A stretch of DNA of 64,000 bases from Epilithonimonas bovis DSM 19482 (GTDB lineage: Bacteria > Bacteroidota > Bacteroidia > Flavobacteriales > Weeksellaceae): positions 62,001 to 126,000 of the forward strand of contig NZ_FTPU01000005.1 of the NCBI RefSeq assembly GCF_900108115.1, written 5' to 3'. The translations under genes and the position numbers were made by a program. Shown one piece after another: positions 56,725 to 64,000 of this stretch. A model generated the notes under the pieces. The model worked only from the letters and a program-made list of their open reading frames with translations. It was not told the origin of the DNA and did not search any database. Each line of letters starts with the position of its first letter. Positions within the stretch are counted from its first letter, which is position 1.

Positions 56725-57480
56725 TTACATTCTTACGGCGATATTCTGTTGGTTTAAAAACTGTTTCAGTTCAGGAATTGCCACTTCACCAAAGTGAAAA
56801 ATACTCGCTGCCAGAGCGCCGGTTGCTTTGGTTTGTGCGAACACGGCCTCAAAATCTTCCTTTGTGCCGGCTCCGCCCGAAGCAATCACGGGGATATTTA
56901 CCGTTTCCGCAATCAGTTTTGTGATCCTCAAATCAAAACCGGCCTTGGTCCCGTCTGCATCCATAGAGGTGAGTAAGAGTTCCCCTGCTCCCAGTTCTTC
57001 GACTTTTTTTGCCCAGGCTAAAGTTTCCCATTCAGTTGCTTCCCTGCCCCCTTTGATGTGCACCCTGTCTTTACCCTGCACCCGTCTGGTGTCAATCGCC
57101 ACTACAATGCATTGTTTCCCAAACTCTTCCGACAATTCTTGGATTAAATCAGGGTTTTTCACCGCCGATGAATTGATGCTGATTTTATCCGCACCGGCAT
57201 TCAGCAATTTCCGGACATCTTCCACAGCAGAAATCCCGCCGCCCACGGTAAAAGGAATACTCAGTTCGCGGGCAATCTTTTTAACGAGTTCCACAAAGGT
57301 TTTGCGCTCCTCTACTGTCGCGGTAATATCCAGGAAAACCAGTTCATCCGCGCCCTGATCCTCGTATTTTTTGGCCAGTTCCACAGGATCTCCCGCATGC
57401 GTTAAGTTCACGAAATTAACACCTTTCACAGTTTGCCCGTCTTTAATATCCAAACAGGGAATTATTCTTTTTTTAAGCAT
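56725..57480 (-). CDS. hisF: Imidazole glycerol phosphate synthase, cyclase subunit
   Basis: Forms imidazole glycerol phosphate and AICAR with ammonia from HisH. It is a 251-residue beta-alpha barrel: [20 protein letters not shown] (catalytic Asp in CLDI), [62 protein letters not shown] (second catalytic Asp) and [13 protein letters not shown]. The ATG is at 57480. An in-frame TTG two codons earlier is the less likely start. Spacing to hisA is 6 bases. Confidence 0.96.
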   Translation of the reverse strand: MLKKRIIPCLDIKDGQTVKGVNFVNLTHAGDPVELAKKYEDQGADELVFLDITATVEERKTFVELVKKIARELSIPFTVGGGISAVEDVRKLLNAGADKISINSSAVKNPDLIQELSEEFGKQCIVVAIDTRRVQGKDRVHIKGGREATEWETLAWAKKVEELGAGELLLTSMDADGTKAGFDLRITKLIAETVNIPVIASGGAGTKEDFEAVFAQTKATGALAASIFHFGEVAIPELKQFLNQQNIAVRM

Positions 57481-57486
57481 TTTCAA

Positions 57487-58203
57487 TTAATTATTTACTT
57501 TTAATAACTGCTGCAGCGAAATTCTGTTTTCATAAATCGCTTTGCCAATGATAGTTCCGAAACAACCGATTTCTTTCATTTTTATGACATCATTGATATT
57601 GGAAATTCCGCCGCTGGCAATTAAATTAATTTTTGACTGAGTTAAAATCTCCTGATAAAGCCCTGTTGATGGCCCTTCCAGCATACCGTCTTTTGATATA
57701 TCGGTGCAAATCACATTCTTAATTCCTTTCTTTTCATAATTTGAAATAAAATGGAGGACATCCAAATCGCTGCCTTCCAGCCAGCCGGAGGTTTTAATCT
57801 TGCGGTCTAAACAATCCGCACCGAGAATGATTTTTTCTGCACCAAATTGCTCTAACATTTCAAGGCAAAATTCAGGATTTTGAACGGCAATGCTCCCCAA
57901 CGTAATTTGCTTTGCCCCAGAGTTGAAAGCCAGTTCCACATCTTCTTTTGACTTGATGCCACCTCCAAAATCAATTTGCAGACTGGTGTTGGCCGCGATA
58001 TGTTCCAATACTTTCTGATTGATGATATGTTTCGCTTTGGCGCCATCCAGGTCCACTAAATGAAGGAATTTGATTCCGTTGGCTTCAAATTCTTTAGCGA
58101 CTTCCAGAGGATTTTCGTTATAAATTTTCTTTGTATCATATTCACCTTTGGAAAGGCGGACACATTTTCCGTCGATGATGTCTATGGCCGGGATGATTTT
58201 CAT
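57487..58203 (-). CDS. hisA: ProFAR isomerase
   Basis: Opens the ribose of 5'-ProFAR by an Amadori rearrangement. It is a 238-residue beta-alpha barrel like His[21 protein letters not shown] (general base Asp in AIDI), [60 protein letters not shown] (catalytic Asp) and [14 protein letters not shown]. Length is typical. It lies 42 bases after hisH and directly before hisF. Confidence 0.96.
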   Translation of the reverse strand: MKIIPAIDIIDGKCVRLSKGEYDTKKIYNENPLEVAKEFEANGIKFLHLVDLDGAKAKHIINQKVLEHIAANTSLQIDFGGGIKSKEDVELAFNSGAKQITLGSIAVQNPEFCLEMLEQFGAEKIILGADCLDRKIKTSGWLEGSDLDVLHFISNYEKKGIKNVICTDISKDGMLEGPSTGLYQEILTQSKINLIASGGISNINDVIKMKEIGCFGTIIGKAIYENRISLQQLLKVNN

Positions 58204-58245
58204 TTTTGTTGTATTATGTAAAATGTATAAAGTAAAAAGTACGAG

Positions 58246-58836
58246 TTACTTTATACCTTGTACTTTTAAAAAGTTTTCCAATATTTTAGTACCGGTTTTT
58301 CCGGATTTTTCCGGATGAAACTGGGTGGCGAAAAAATTTTCTTTTTGCAATGCCGCTGCGAAATCCAAAATATAACCGCATGCTGCCACCGAATATTTGG
58401 AGTTTTCGCAATAATAGCTGTGCACAAAATAGACATTCTCATCTTCTGATACACCTTCCATCAGAGGTCCTTTGAGGTTTTTTAAATTATTCCAGCCCAT
58501 GTGCGGCACGATATCATCTGAAGGGAATAATTTGACATCAATGTCGAAAATCCCCAAACCTTCGGCATGGCCTTCTTCCAGATTGCGGCACATCAGCTGC
58601 TGCCCCAAACAAATCCCTAAAACCGGCTGTCTCAAAGTGGGGATCAACTGCTTCAGACCGGCATCCCGAAGGTAACGCATGGCCGAAGAAGCCTCTCCCA
58701 CACCGGGGAAAATCACTTTTTCTGCATTTCTGATTTCTTCAAAATCATCAGTCACTTTGGATTCGACACCCAACCGAAATAAGGCATTTTGAACGGATTC
58801 CACATTCCCGGCGTTGTATTTTATAATAGCAATCAT
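58246..58836 (-). CDS. hisH: Imidazole glycerol phosphate synthase, glutaminase subunit
   Basis: Class I glutamine amidotransferase (196 residues) that supplies ammonia to HisF. It opens IAIIKYNAGNVESVQNAL. The nucleophilic cysteine is in PVLGICLGQQLMC, and the His-Glu pair in ATQFHPEKSGKTG. PHMGWNNLK and VYFVHSYYCE are family marks. The 84-base gap after hisB contains short GATTTACGATTT repeats. Confidence 0.95.
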   Translation of the reverse strand: MIAIIKYNAGNVESVQNALFRLGVESKVTDDFEEIRNAEKVIFPGVGEASSAMRYLRDAGLKQLIPTLRQPVLGICLGQQLMCRNLEEGHAEGLGIFDIDVKLFPSDDIVPHMGWNNLKNLKGPLMEGVSEDENVYFVHSYYCENSKYSVAACGYILDFAAALQKENFFATQFHPEKSGKTGTKILENFLKVQGIK

Positions 58837-58920
58837 TTTGATTTACGATTTACGATTTCTGATTTACGAGTCTGGAATTACGATGGACTTTACTTAAATC
58901 GAACATCATCATTCCAACAT

Positions 58921-60015
58921 TTACAACATTCCTTTTGTTGATGGCAGATTAAAATTAGAATCTGACTGATTCACCGCCATTTTGACGGCTTTTGCAAAAG
59001 CTTTGAAAACCGACTCGATTTTGTGATGTTCATTCTCCCCTTCTGCTTTTATATTCAGGTTACACCTGGCAGAATCGGTAAATGATTTAAAAAAATGCTG
59101 AAACATTTCCGTCGGTACGTCGCCTACTTTTTCACGTTTAAAACCCACATCCCACACCAGCCACGGCCGGCCTCCAAAATCAACTGCAACCTGCGCCAGG
59201 CAATCATCCATCGGCAATAAGAAGCCATACCTTTCGATTCCTTTTTTGCTTCCCAGAGCTTTCAAAATGGCCTCTCCAAGAGCAATCCCTGTATCTTCGA
59301 CGGTGTGGTGTTCATCAACCTGAAGGTCGCCTTTGACTTTAATTTTTAAATCCAAATTGCCATGCCTTGCGATCTGGTCGAGCATGTGATCGAAAAAATG
59401 AAGCCCTGTGGAAATTTCCGCTATTCCGGTTCCGTCCAGGTTCACTTCAATCAAAATATCGGTTTCTTTGGTGGTTCTTTTGACGGTTGCTTTTCGCGGT
59501 TCTGCTTTCAGGAACTGATAAATTTCCCACCATGAATTCGTTGTAAAAGTCGCTTCTCCAAAATTATCTTCAGCCAAGAAAATCGATTTCGAACCCAGGT
59601 TTTCCGCCAGCTGGACATCCGTTTTCCGGTCGCCAATAACATAAGAATTCCCGAGGTCGTAATTGCCGTAAATGTACTTTCCGAGTAAGGCAGTCCCTGG
59701 TTTCCGGGTCGGTTTATTTTCGTGTTCAAAAGAATCATCAATGATAATATCTTCGAACTCAATCCCCTCATTTTTAAAGGCCTGAAGCATTTTTCGGTGC
59801 GGCTTTTCGAAATCTGCAGTCGGAAAACTTTCTGTTCCCAGGCCATCCTGATTGGTCACCATGACCAATTCATAATCCAGTTCTTTTACAATTTTCGCCA
59901 AGTTTTGAAAGACGCCGGGAACAAACTCCAACTTCTCCAAAGAATCGACCTGGAAATCGATCTTTGGCTCTTCAATCAGCGTTCCGTCGCGGTCTATAAA
60001 TAATACTTTTTTCAT
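58921..60015 (-). CDS. hisB: Bifunctional histidinol-phosphatase / imidazoleglycerol-phosphate dehydratase
   Basis: A 364-residue fusion catalysing steps 6 and 8. The N-terminal HAD phosphatase (1-165) has [14 protein letters not shown] with the nucleophilic Asp and [16 protein letters not shown]. The C-terminal dehydratase has two metal-binding repeats: [14 protein letters not shown] with [17 protein letters not shown], and [15 protein letters not shown] with [17 protein letters not shown]. The order is that of enterobacterial HisB. It follows hisC by 5 bases. Confidence 0.96.
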   Translation of the reverse strand: MKKVLFIDRDGTLIEEPKIDFQVDSLEKLEFVPGVFQNLAKIVKELDYELVMVTNQDGLGTESFPTADFEKPHRKMLQAFKNEGIEFEDIIIDDSFEHENKPTRKPGTALLGKYIYGNYDLGNSYVIGDRKTDVQLAENLGSKSIFLAEDNFGEATFTTNSWWEIYQFLKAEPRKATVKRTTKETDILIEVNLDGTGIAEISTGLHFFDHMLDQIARHGNLDLKIKVKGDLQVDEHHTVEDTGIALGEAILKALGSKKGIERYGFLLPMDDCLAQVAVDFGGRPWLVWDVGFKREKVGDVPTEMFQHFFKSFTDSARCNLNIKAEGENEHHKIESVFKAFAKAVKMAVNQSDSNFNLPSTKGML

Positions 60016-60020
60016 GTCTT

Positions 60021-61061
60021 TTATTCGAATTTTTGAAGGGTTTCAATCAGTTTTTTATTTTCTTCGGGCGTTCCGATTGTAATTCTAACACAATTTTTCA
60101 CGACAGAATTCCGGTTGCGGATAATCACTTTTTCATTCACCAGATAATCATACAACTCATTGGCATTATCCACCTCTGCCAAAAGAAAATTGGCGTCGGT
60201 TGGATAGATTTTTTTCACCATTTCTAAATCAGTTAAAGCAGAAATTACAAGCTCTCTCTGTTTTAAAATCAATTCCAATTGTTTGTTAATTTCAGAAGCA
60301 TTTTTCAATGTTTTCAAAACGGCTTCCTGATTCAGGCTGCTGATGTTGTACGGCGGTTTTACTTTATTTAATAATGAAATAATTTCCGGGTTTGAAAATG
60401 CCATTCCAACGCGCAAACCAGCCATTCCCCAATATTTGCTAAAGGTTTGCATCACTAACAGATTTGGATGTTTTTCTAATTGTGAAATCCATGATTCCTG
60501 ATCTGCAAAATCGATATAAGCCTCATCCACCACCACAATACCGCTGAAATTCCCCAGGATAAAATCGACCGCTTCCTGTTGAATCAGATTGCCTGTCGGA
60601 TTATTGGGCGAGCATATAAAAACGAGTTTTAAACCTGAATTTTGAAGTGTATTTTTTAGATTTTCATCAATAGAAACCTGAAAATTTTCATCCAAAGAAA
60701 TTTGAAGCAATTCAGCATCATTAATGTTGGCCGCCACTTCGTACATGCCATAAGTTGGAGTAAATGTGAGAGCCTGATCTTTTCCCGGATTTGTGAAAAC
60801 CCTGAACAGGAGATCAATCACTTCATCGCTGCCGTTTCCCAAAAATAGGCTGTCAGAACTGGTATTTTTGATTTTCGAAATCTCATTTTTAAGTTCCTTC
60901 TGATAAGGATCCGGATAGCGGTTCCATGATCCGAAAGGATTCTCGTTGGCATCCAGAAAAACACCTTCCGCACCGGAAAATTCATCACGCGCACTGGAAT
61001 AAGGCTTTAAATCCAGGATATTTTTCCGAACCAGTTTTTCAATATTAATTTTTTTGCTCAT
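60021..61061 (-). CDS. hisC: Histidinol-phosphate aminotransferase
   Basis: PLP enzyme (346 residues) converting imidazole-acetol phosphate to histidinol phosphate. Marks: [65 protein letters not shown], and the PLP lysine in [19 protein letters not shown]. The C-terminal [19 protein letters not shown] binds the substrate phosphate. The ATG overlaps the hisD stop as ATGA, so translation is coupled. Confidence 0.96.
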   Translation of the reverse strand: MSKKINIEKLVRKNILDLKPYSSARDEFSGAEGVFLDANENPFGSWNRYPDPYQKELKNEISKIKNTSSDSLFLGNGSDEVIDLLFRVFTNPGKDQALTFTPTYGMYEVAANINDAELLQISLDENFQVSIDENLKNTLQNSGLKLVFICSPNNPTGNLIQQEAVDFILGNFSGIVVVDEAYIDFADQESWISQLEKHPNLLVMQTFSKYWGMAGLRVGMAFSNPEIISLLNKVKPPYNISSLNQEAVLKTLKNASEINKQLELILKQRELVISALTDLEMVKKIYPTDANFLLAEVDNANELYDYLVNEKVIIRNRNSVVKNCVRITIGTPEENKKLIETLQKFE

Positions 61062-62344
61062 GATTCTAAAGATTTTAAACGGACAGAAACAGCGTTTTTA
61101 TGGGCAAATAAACCTTCTGCTTCCGCCATAATTTCGATGGTTTTTCCGAGATTTTGAATTCCCTTTTCACTTAGTTTTTGGAAGGTTACTTTCCGGACAA
61201 ATGAATCCAGGGACACGCCGCTGTAATTTTTGGCAAAGCCATTGGTTGGCAGCGTATGATTGGTACCGCTGGCATAATCGCCGGCACTTTCGCAGGCGTA
61301 ATTCCCCAGGAAAACCGATCCGGCATTCCGGATTTTGCCGGTCCATATTTCGGGATTTGCGATCGCTAAAATTAAATGTTCCGGCGCGTAGCAATTGCTT
61401 AATTCAAAAGCTTCGTCCAAGGACTCCATCAAAATAAAGCGGCTGTTTTCAATGGCTTTTGCTGCCAGTTCTTTTCTTGGAAGTTGGCTCAGCTGACCTT
61501 CAAGCTCCAATAAAGTTTCCTTGAAAACCGTTTCATCAGTCGAGATAAAAACCACCTGCGAGTCGGCACCATGCTCGGCCTGGGACAGCAGATCCGCCGC
61601 ACAAAACTCCGGGACCGCCTGTTGGTCGGCAATTAGTAAAACTTCACTTGGGCCGGCCGGCATATCAATCGCAAGGCCCAGCTCTGTTGCCAATTCTTTG
61701 GCCGCGGTGACATACTGATTGCCCGGACCAAAAATTTTATAGACTTTCGGTACTGTTTCTGTCCCTAAGCTCATTGCGGCAATCGCCTGTGAGCCTCCGA
61801 TTTTAAACATTTCGGTAATGCCGCAAAGTTGCGCTGCGTACAAAATGGCAGGATCTATTGCCCCCTCTTTGTTAGCCGGCGAGCACAGGACAATCTGTTT
61901 ACAATCCGCCAATTTTGCCGGTATTGCCAGCATGAGGACGGTGGAAAACAAGGGCGCGGTGCCGCCCGGGATATAAATGCCCACTTTTTCGATGCCGCGG
62001 CTTTCGCGCCAACACTCTACGCCGGGCACGGTTTCTATTTTCTTAGTTTCTTCTTCTTGGGAACGGTGAAAAGTTTCAATATTTTTTTTAGCATGTTGAA
62101 TCGCTGCTTTTAATTCATCTGAAACTTCATTGCTTGCCTTTTCAATTTCTTCCTGAGAAACTTTAAAAGAATCCAGTGACACGCCGTCAAACTTTGAGGT
62201 GTAATATTGCAATGCGGAGTCGCCATCATTTTTTACTTTTTCAAAAACTTCCGTAATGGTTGCCCGAAGGTTCTTTTTTTCCAAAACGGGGCGCCTGATA
62301 ATCCCGGCCCAGTCGGATTTTTGTGGATATTGATAGATGTTCAT
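61058..62344 (-). CDS. hisD: Histidinol dehydrogenase
   Basis: Zinc- and NAD-dependent enzyme (428 residues) that oxidises histidinol to histidine in two steps. Marks: VGIYIPGGTAPLFSTVLMLA, ILYAAQLCGITEMFKIGG, KIFGPGNQYVTAAKELA, DMPAGPSEVLLIADQ, LLSQAEHGADSQ (zinc ligands), YAPEHLIL (catalytic Glu-His), and SVFLGNYACESAGDYASGTN. It is separated from hisG by 405 bases that contain two dispersed elements, unlike the tightly packed rest of the operon. Confidence 0.96.
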   Translation of the reverse strand: MNIYQYPQKSDWAGIIRRPVLEKKNLRATITEVFEKVKNDGDSALQYYTSKFDGVSLDSFKVSQEEIEKASNEVSDELKAAIQHAKKNIETFHRSQEEETKKIETVPGVECWRESRGIEKVGIYIPGGTAPLFSTVLMLAIPAKLADCKQIVLCSPANKEGAIDPAILYAAQLCGITEMFKIGGSQAIAAMSLGTETVPKVYKIFGPGNQYVTAAKELATELGLAIDMPAGPSEVLLIADQQAVPEFCAADLLSQAEHGADSQVVFISTDETVFKETLLELEGQLSQLPRKELAAKAIENSRFILMESLDEAFELSNCYAPEHLILAIANPEIWTGKIRNAGSVFLGNYACESAGDYASGTNHTLPTNGFAKNYSGVSLDSFVRKVTFQKLSEKGIQNLGKTIEIMAEAEGLFAHKNAVSVRLKSLES

Positions 62345-62749
62345 TGTTCTGCTATGGAATTAATTTATCTTAAATGCTTCGAGAGCCTCAGCATGACATT
62401 TTTGTATTTACGAATTAGGATTTACAGTACTTAATTTTAGATTTTGGATTTTAATCAATAGATGAAAGAGACTAGAATAAAGACTTATAACCACTGTTTA
62501 TTTTAAAATCTATTATCAATTCTTTAGAGGTCATAAGATATTGTCATATCCCAAATATTCTTTATTAAAAGGCTTTATGACTATTTTTTATTCCCGCAGA
62601 TTATTCCGATTACGCTGATGCTAAATTTAAAATCCATAAAATCAGCCTTATCAGCGGGAATATTACATTTCTAAGTGTGAAATTAAGTTAGGATGTCTAT
62701 CATTCTTTTCAAGAACCTACCTTTTAAATCCCCTATTTAAAATCCTAAA
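62345..62749. other. hisG-hisD intergenic insertion-like region
   Basis: It contains ATGCTTCGAGAGCCTCAGCA (62373-62392), followed by TGACA, an element of the widespread TGTCATGCTGAG...TCGAAGCAT type able to pair ATGCT with AGCAT, and the 165-bp dispersed repeat at 62529-62694. I see no gene. Because the flanking genes are cotranscribed in most his operons, the RNA of these elements would sit inside the his message. Confidence 0.65.
62529..62694. repeat. 165-bp dispersed repeat, copy 2
   Basis: Direct partner of 33114-33280, differing by scattered substitutions and short gaps. Here the hairpin arms are TTCCCGCAGATT... and ...TTATCAGCGGGAA, slightly better paired than in copy 1 (GCGGGAA against GCGAGAA), which is consistent with selection or drift on the palindrome. 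It lies between hisG and hisD. Confidence 0.88.
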
Positions 62750-63607
62750 TCAAATCACCATTTTATCAATCGGGATCACCAGGATATCCTGTGCGCCGGC
62801 CTGTTTCAGTTCATCGATGACTTCCCAGAAGCGGTTATCGTCAATCACAGAGTGGATACTGCTCCACCCTTCTTCTGCCAGGGGCAAAACGGTGGGGCTT
62901 TTGAGGACCGGAAGGATTTTGGAGACCTGCTCAATCTTTTCGTTGGGGACATTCATCAGGATATATTTGCTTTGTTTTGCTTTCAGTACTGCCCTGATCC
63001 TAAATATTAACCGGTCGAGGATGGCCTTTTTTTCTTCGGAGAGCGCCTGGTTAGCCACCAGGACCGCTTCAGATTTCAGGATGGCCTGCATCTCTCTCAG
63101 GCCGTTTTTGAAAAGGGTGCTCCCCGAACTTACAATATCGCAAATCCCTGCTGCCAGGCCGATATTGGGTGCAATTTCCACCGAACCTGAGATCTTGTGG
63201 ATGTCAGCCCGGATGCCATTTTTCGCCAGGAACTTGGAAAGCGTATTGGGATAGGATGTGGCGATCTTCCTGCCCTGGAAAAAGCTGATATCATTGGTTT
63301 CCACATCCTTGGGAACGGCCAGTGAGACGCGGCATTTTGAAAATCCCAGGTATTCGAGAATGTCGATTTTTTTCTCTGTTTCTTCCAAAAGATTGGAGCC
63401 GATGATGGCCACATCCACCACGCAGTCTTCTACGTACTGTGGGATATCCGAGTTTCTGAGAAAATAAATTTCCAATGGAAAATTATCGCAAATGACCTTC
63501 AGCTGGTCTTTTCCGTCGTTGTAAGAGATGCCGCAGTCTTTCAGAAGTTTCAGGGATTCATCGTAAAGCCTTCCGCTCTTTTGGATGGCAATTTTCAGAT
63601 TACTCAT
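62750..63607 (-). CDS. hisG: ATP phosphoribosyltransferase, long form
   Basis: First committed enzyme of histidine synthesis, joining ATP and PRPP. It is a 285-residue long-form HisG with a C-terminal ACT-like regulatory domain, so no HisZ partner is expected and feedback inhibition by histidine is likely. Marks: LKIAIQKSGRLYDESLKLLK, DVAIIGSNLLEE, PNTLSKFLAKNGI, ISGSVEIAPNIGLAAGICDI, VSSGSTLFKNGLRE (PRPP loop), and the C-terminal KILPVLKSPTVLPLAEEGW. It is the first gene of the operon, preceded by a leader peptide and terminator. Confidence 0.96.
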   Translation of the reverse strand: MSNLKIAIQKSGRLYDESLKLLKDCGISYNDGKDQLKVICDNFPLEIYFLRNSDIPQYVEDCVVDVAIIGSNLLEETEKKIDILEYLGFSKCRVSLAVPKDVETNDISFFQGRKIATSYPNTLSKFLAKNGIRADIHKISGSVEIAPNIGLAAGICDIVSSGSTLFKNGLREMQAILKSEAVLVANQALSEEKKAILDRLIFRIRAVLKAKQSKYILMNVPNEKIEQVSKILPVLKSPTVLPLAEEGWSSIHSVIDDNRFWEVIDELKQAGAQDILVIPIDKMVI

Positions 63608-63662
63608 GTCCGTTTTTGTTTAACTGTCTGAGTCCGCCACACCTGAGCCTTGTAAAAACAAA

Positions 63663-63691
63663 AATCCCGTCTGACTGACTCAAACGGGATT
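63663..63691 (-). terminator. Terminator hairpin of the his leader (attenuator)
   Basis: AATCCCGT / ACGGGATT (8 bp) with a 13-base loop, followed on the minus strand by TTTGTTTTT. It lies 34 bases after the leader-peptide stop and 56 bases before the hisG ATG, the place expected of an attenuator. The loop has TTGAG, complementary to CTCAA (63739-63735) inside the leader-peptide codons, a possible competing pairing. Confidence 0.85.
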
Positions 63692-63725
63692 AGATATTAT
63701 TTTTTTTTATTACGTCATATCATGA

Positions 63726-63782
63726 TCAGCTCGCTTGAGGGCAAGTATGAAAATGATGATGATGTAACTGAATGAAGTTCAT
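63726..63782 (-). CDS. hisL: Histidine operon leader peptide
   Basis: An 18-codon ORF reading MNFIQLHHHHFHTCPQAS. Five of its residues are histidine, four of them consecutive and a fifth two residues later, before a stop at 63728-63726. It lies between a promoter and a terminator hairpin upstream of hisG. By analogy with his leaders in other bacteria, ribosomes would stall at the histidine codons when charged tRNA-His is scarce and prevent the terminator from forming. It is too short to be found by usual ORF length cut-offs. Expression is inferred, not shown. Confidence 0.85.
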   Translation of the reverse strand: MNFIQLHHHHFHTCPQAS

Positions 63783-63799
63783 TTTTCGATTTTGTTATA

Positions 63800-63832
63800 C
63801 AAATGTAGAAAAAATTATTAAGGCCGCGGCAA
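63800..63832 (-). promoter_or_regulatory. Promoter of the his operon
   Basis: On the minus strand TTG (63832-63830), 22 bases, then TACATTTG (63807-63800). This fits the Bacteroidota -33/-7 promoter. The start site would be near 63793, about 10 bases before the leader-peptide ATG at 63782. Confidence 0.6.
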
Positions 63833-63844
63833 TTATTTTTATTT

Positions 63845-64000
63845 TTTTTGAAGATGGATGATGGGTGTTGGGTGATGGATGATGGAGGATGGATGTTTTT
63901 TTTAACACCAGGAGCGCCAGGCTTTTTTTTAATCATACTTATGTTGATGAGCGCAAAGGCACTTCGTTCAGCTAAGGGCAGGAATATTTTCGGGGTGGAT
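63845..64000 (+). repeat. Composite dispersed repeat, copy cut by the window end
   Basis: A GATGATGG-type minisatellite, then AACACCAGGAGCGCCAGGC (a diverged anchor), a T-run and GGCACTTCGTTCAGCTAAGG. Same orientation as the copies at 46.5-47.1 and 54.4-56.0 kb. With the latter it brackets the whole his operon as direct repeats. Confidence 0.85.

Noticed and set aside
62345-62749. A tRNA or small gene between hisG and hisD
   Set aside because: No cloverleaf or T-arm sequence was seen. The space is explained by two dispersed elements.
63715-63936. A 73-codon leftward frame overlapping the his leader
   Set aside because: It starts inside the composite repeat, is low in complexity, and crosses the his promoter and leader peptide in another frame.

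Overview
The window looks like a chromosomal segment of a flavobacterium of the Chryseobacterium/Epilithonimonas type (Weeksellaceae). The evidence is indirect but consistent: many genes carry the Bacteroidota -7 promoter element TAnnTTTG, two secreted peptidases end in type IX secretion sorting domains, isopentenyl diphosphate is handled by a mevalonate-pathway kinase and a type I isomerase, and histidine biosynthesis uses fused HisIE and HisB with long-form HisG. No rRNA, tRNA, CRISPR array or prophage was seen.

Layout. 1-1147: start of a UvrD/PcrA helicase gene, cut by the window edge. 1.7-7.7 kb: a FUSC membrane protein, an aspartase plus two-glycosyltransferase operon, a small membrane-protein ORF broken by an in-frame TGA, and an MFS carrier. 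8-11.7 kb: prfC, rsmA, idi and an NAD(P)-binding protein. 11.8-20.8 kb: a DUF5723 protein, a sugar aminotransferase/galE pair, a T9SS-exported subtilase, a thioredoxin-like protein, an acyltransferase/glycosyltransferase/exonuclease operon and apaG. 20.9-28.7 kb: purB, a single-domain Y1 transposase between two copies of a four-palindrome array, a DUF6398 gene, purL, a barstar-like gene and an SGNH hydrolase. 28.8-43.4 kb: a frameshifted AsmA-family gene, a glutaryl-CoA-dehydrogenase-like gene, an AddB-like nuclease, rsmG, an aminotransferase, an exported M36 metalloprotease and a two-subunit CoA transferase. 43.5-54.4 kb: uvrA, an S1/P1 nuclease, a UbiA prenyltransferase, mevalonate kinase, a UMF1-type carrier and a thiolase. 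56.1-63.8 kb: a complete histidine operon read leftward (hisG-D-C-B-H-A-F-IE).

The most interesting regulatory object is the histidine leader at 63.66-63.83 kb. It consists of a Bacteroidota-type promoter, an 18-residue peptide MNFIQLHHHHFHTCPQAS with four consecutive histidines and a fifth two residues later, and a terminator hairpin before hisG. This is the arrangement expected for ribosome-mediated attenuation.

The most interesting mobile object is the transposase at 22.7 kb with its flanking palindromes, which resembles a RAYT/REPIN system. Non-coding repeats are abundant. A roughly 310-bp composite repeat occurs twice near 46.5-47.1 kb, in five tandem copies at 54.4-56.0 kb and again at the right edge, so the his operon is bracketed by direct copies. 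A roughly 165-bp element occurs at 33.1 and 62.5 kb, with a partial copy at 48.4 kb. A 55-bp element built on an 11-bp period occurs inverted at 1.4 and 47.2 kb.
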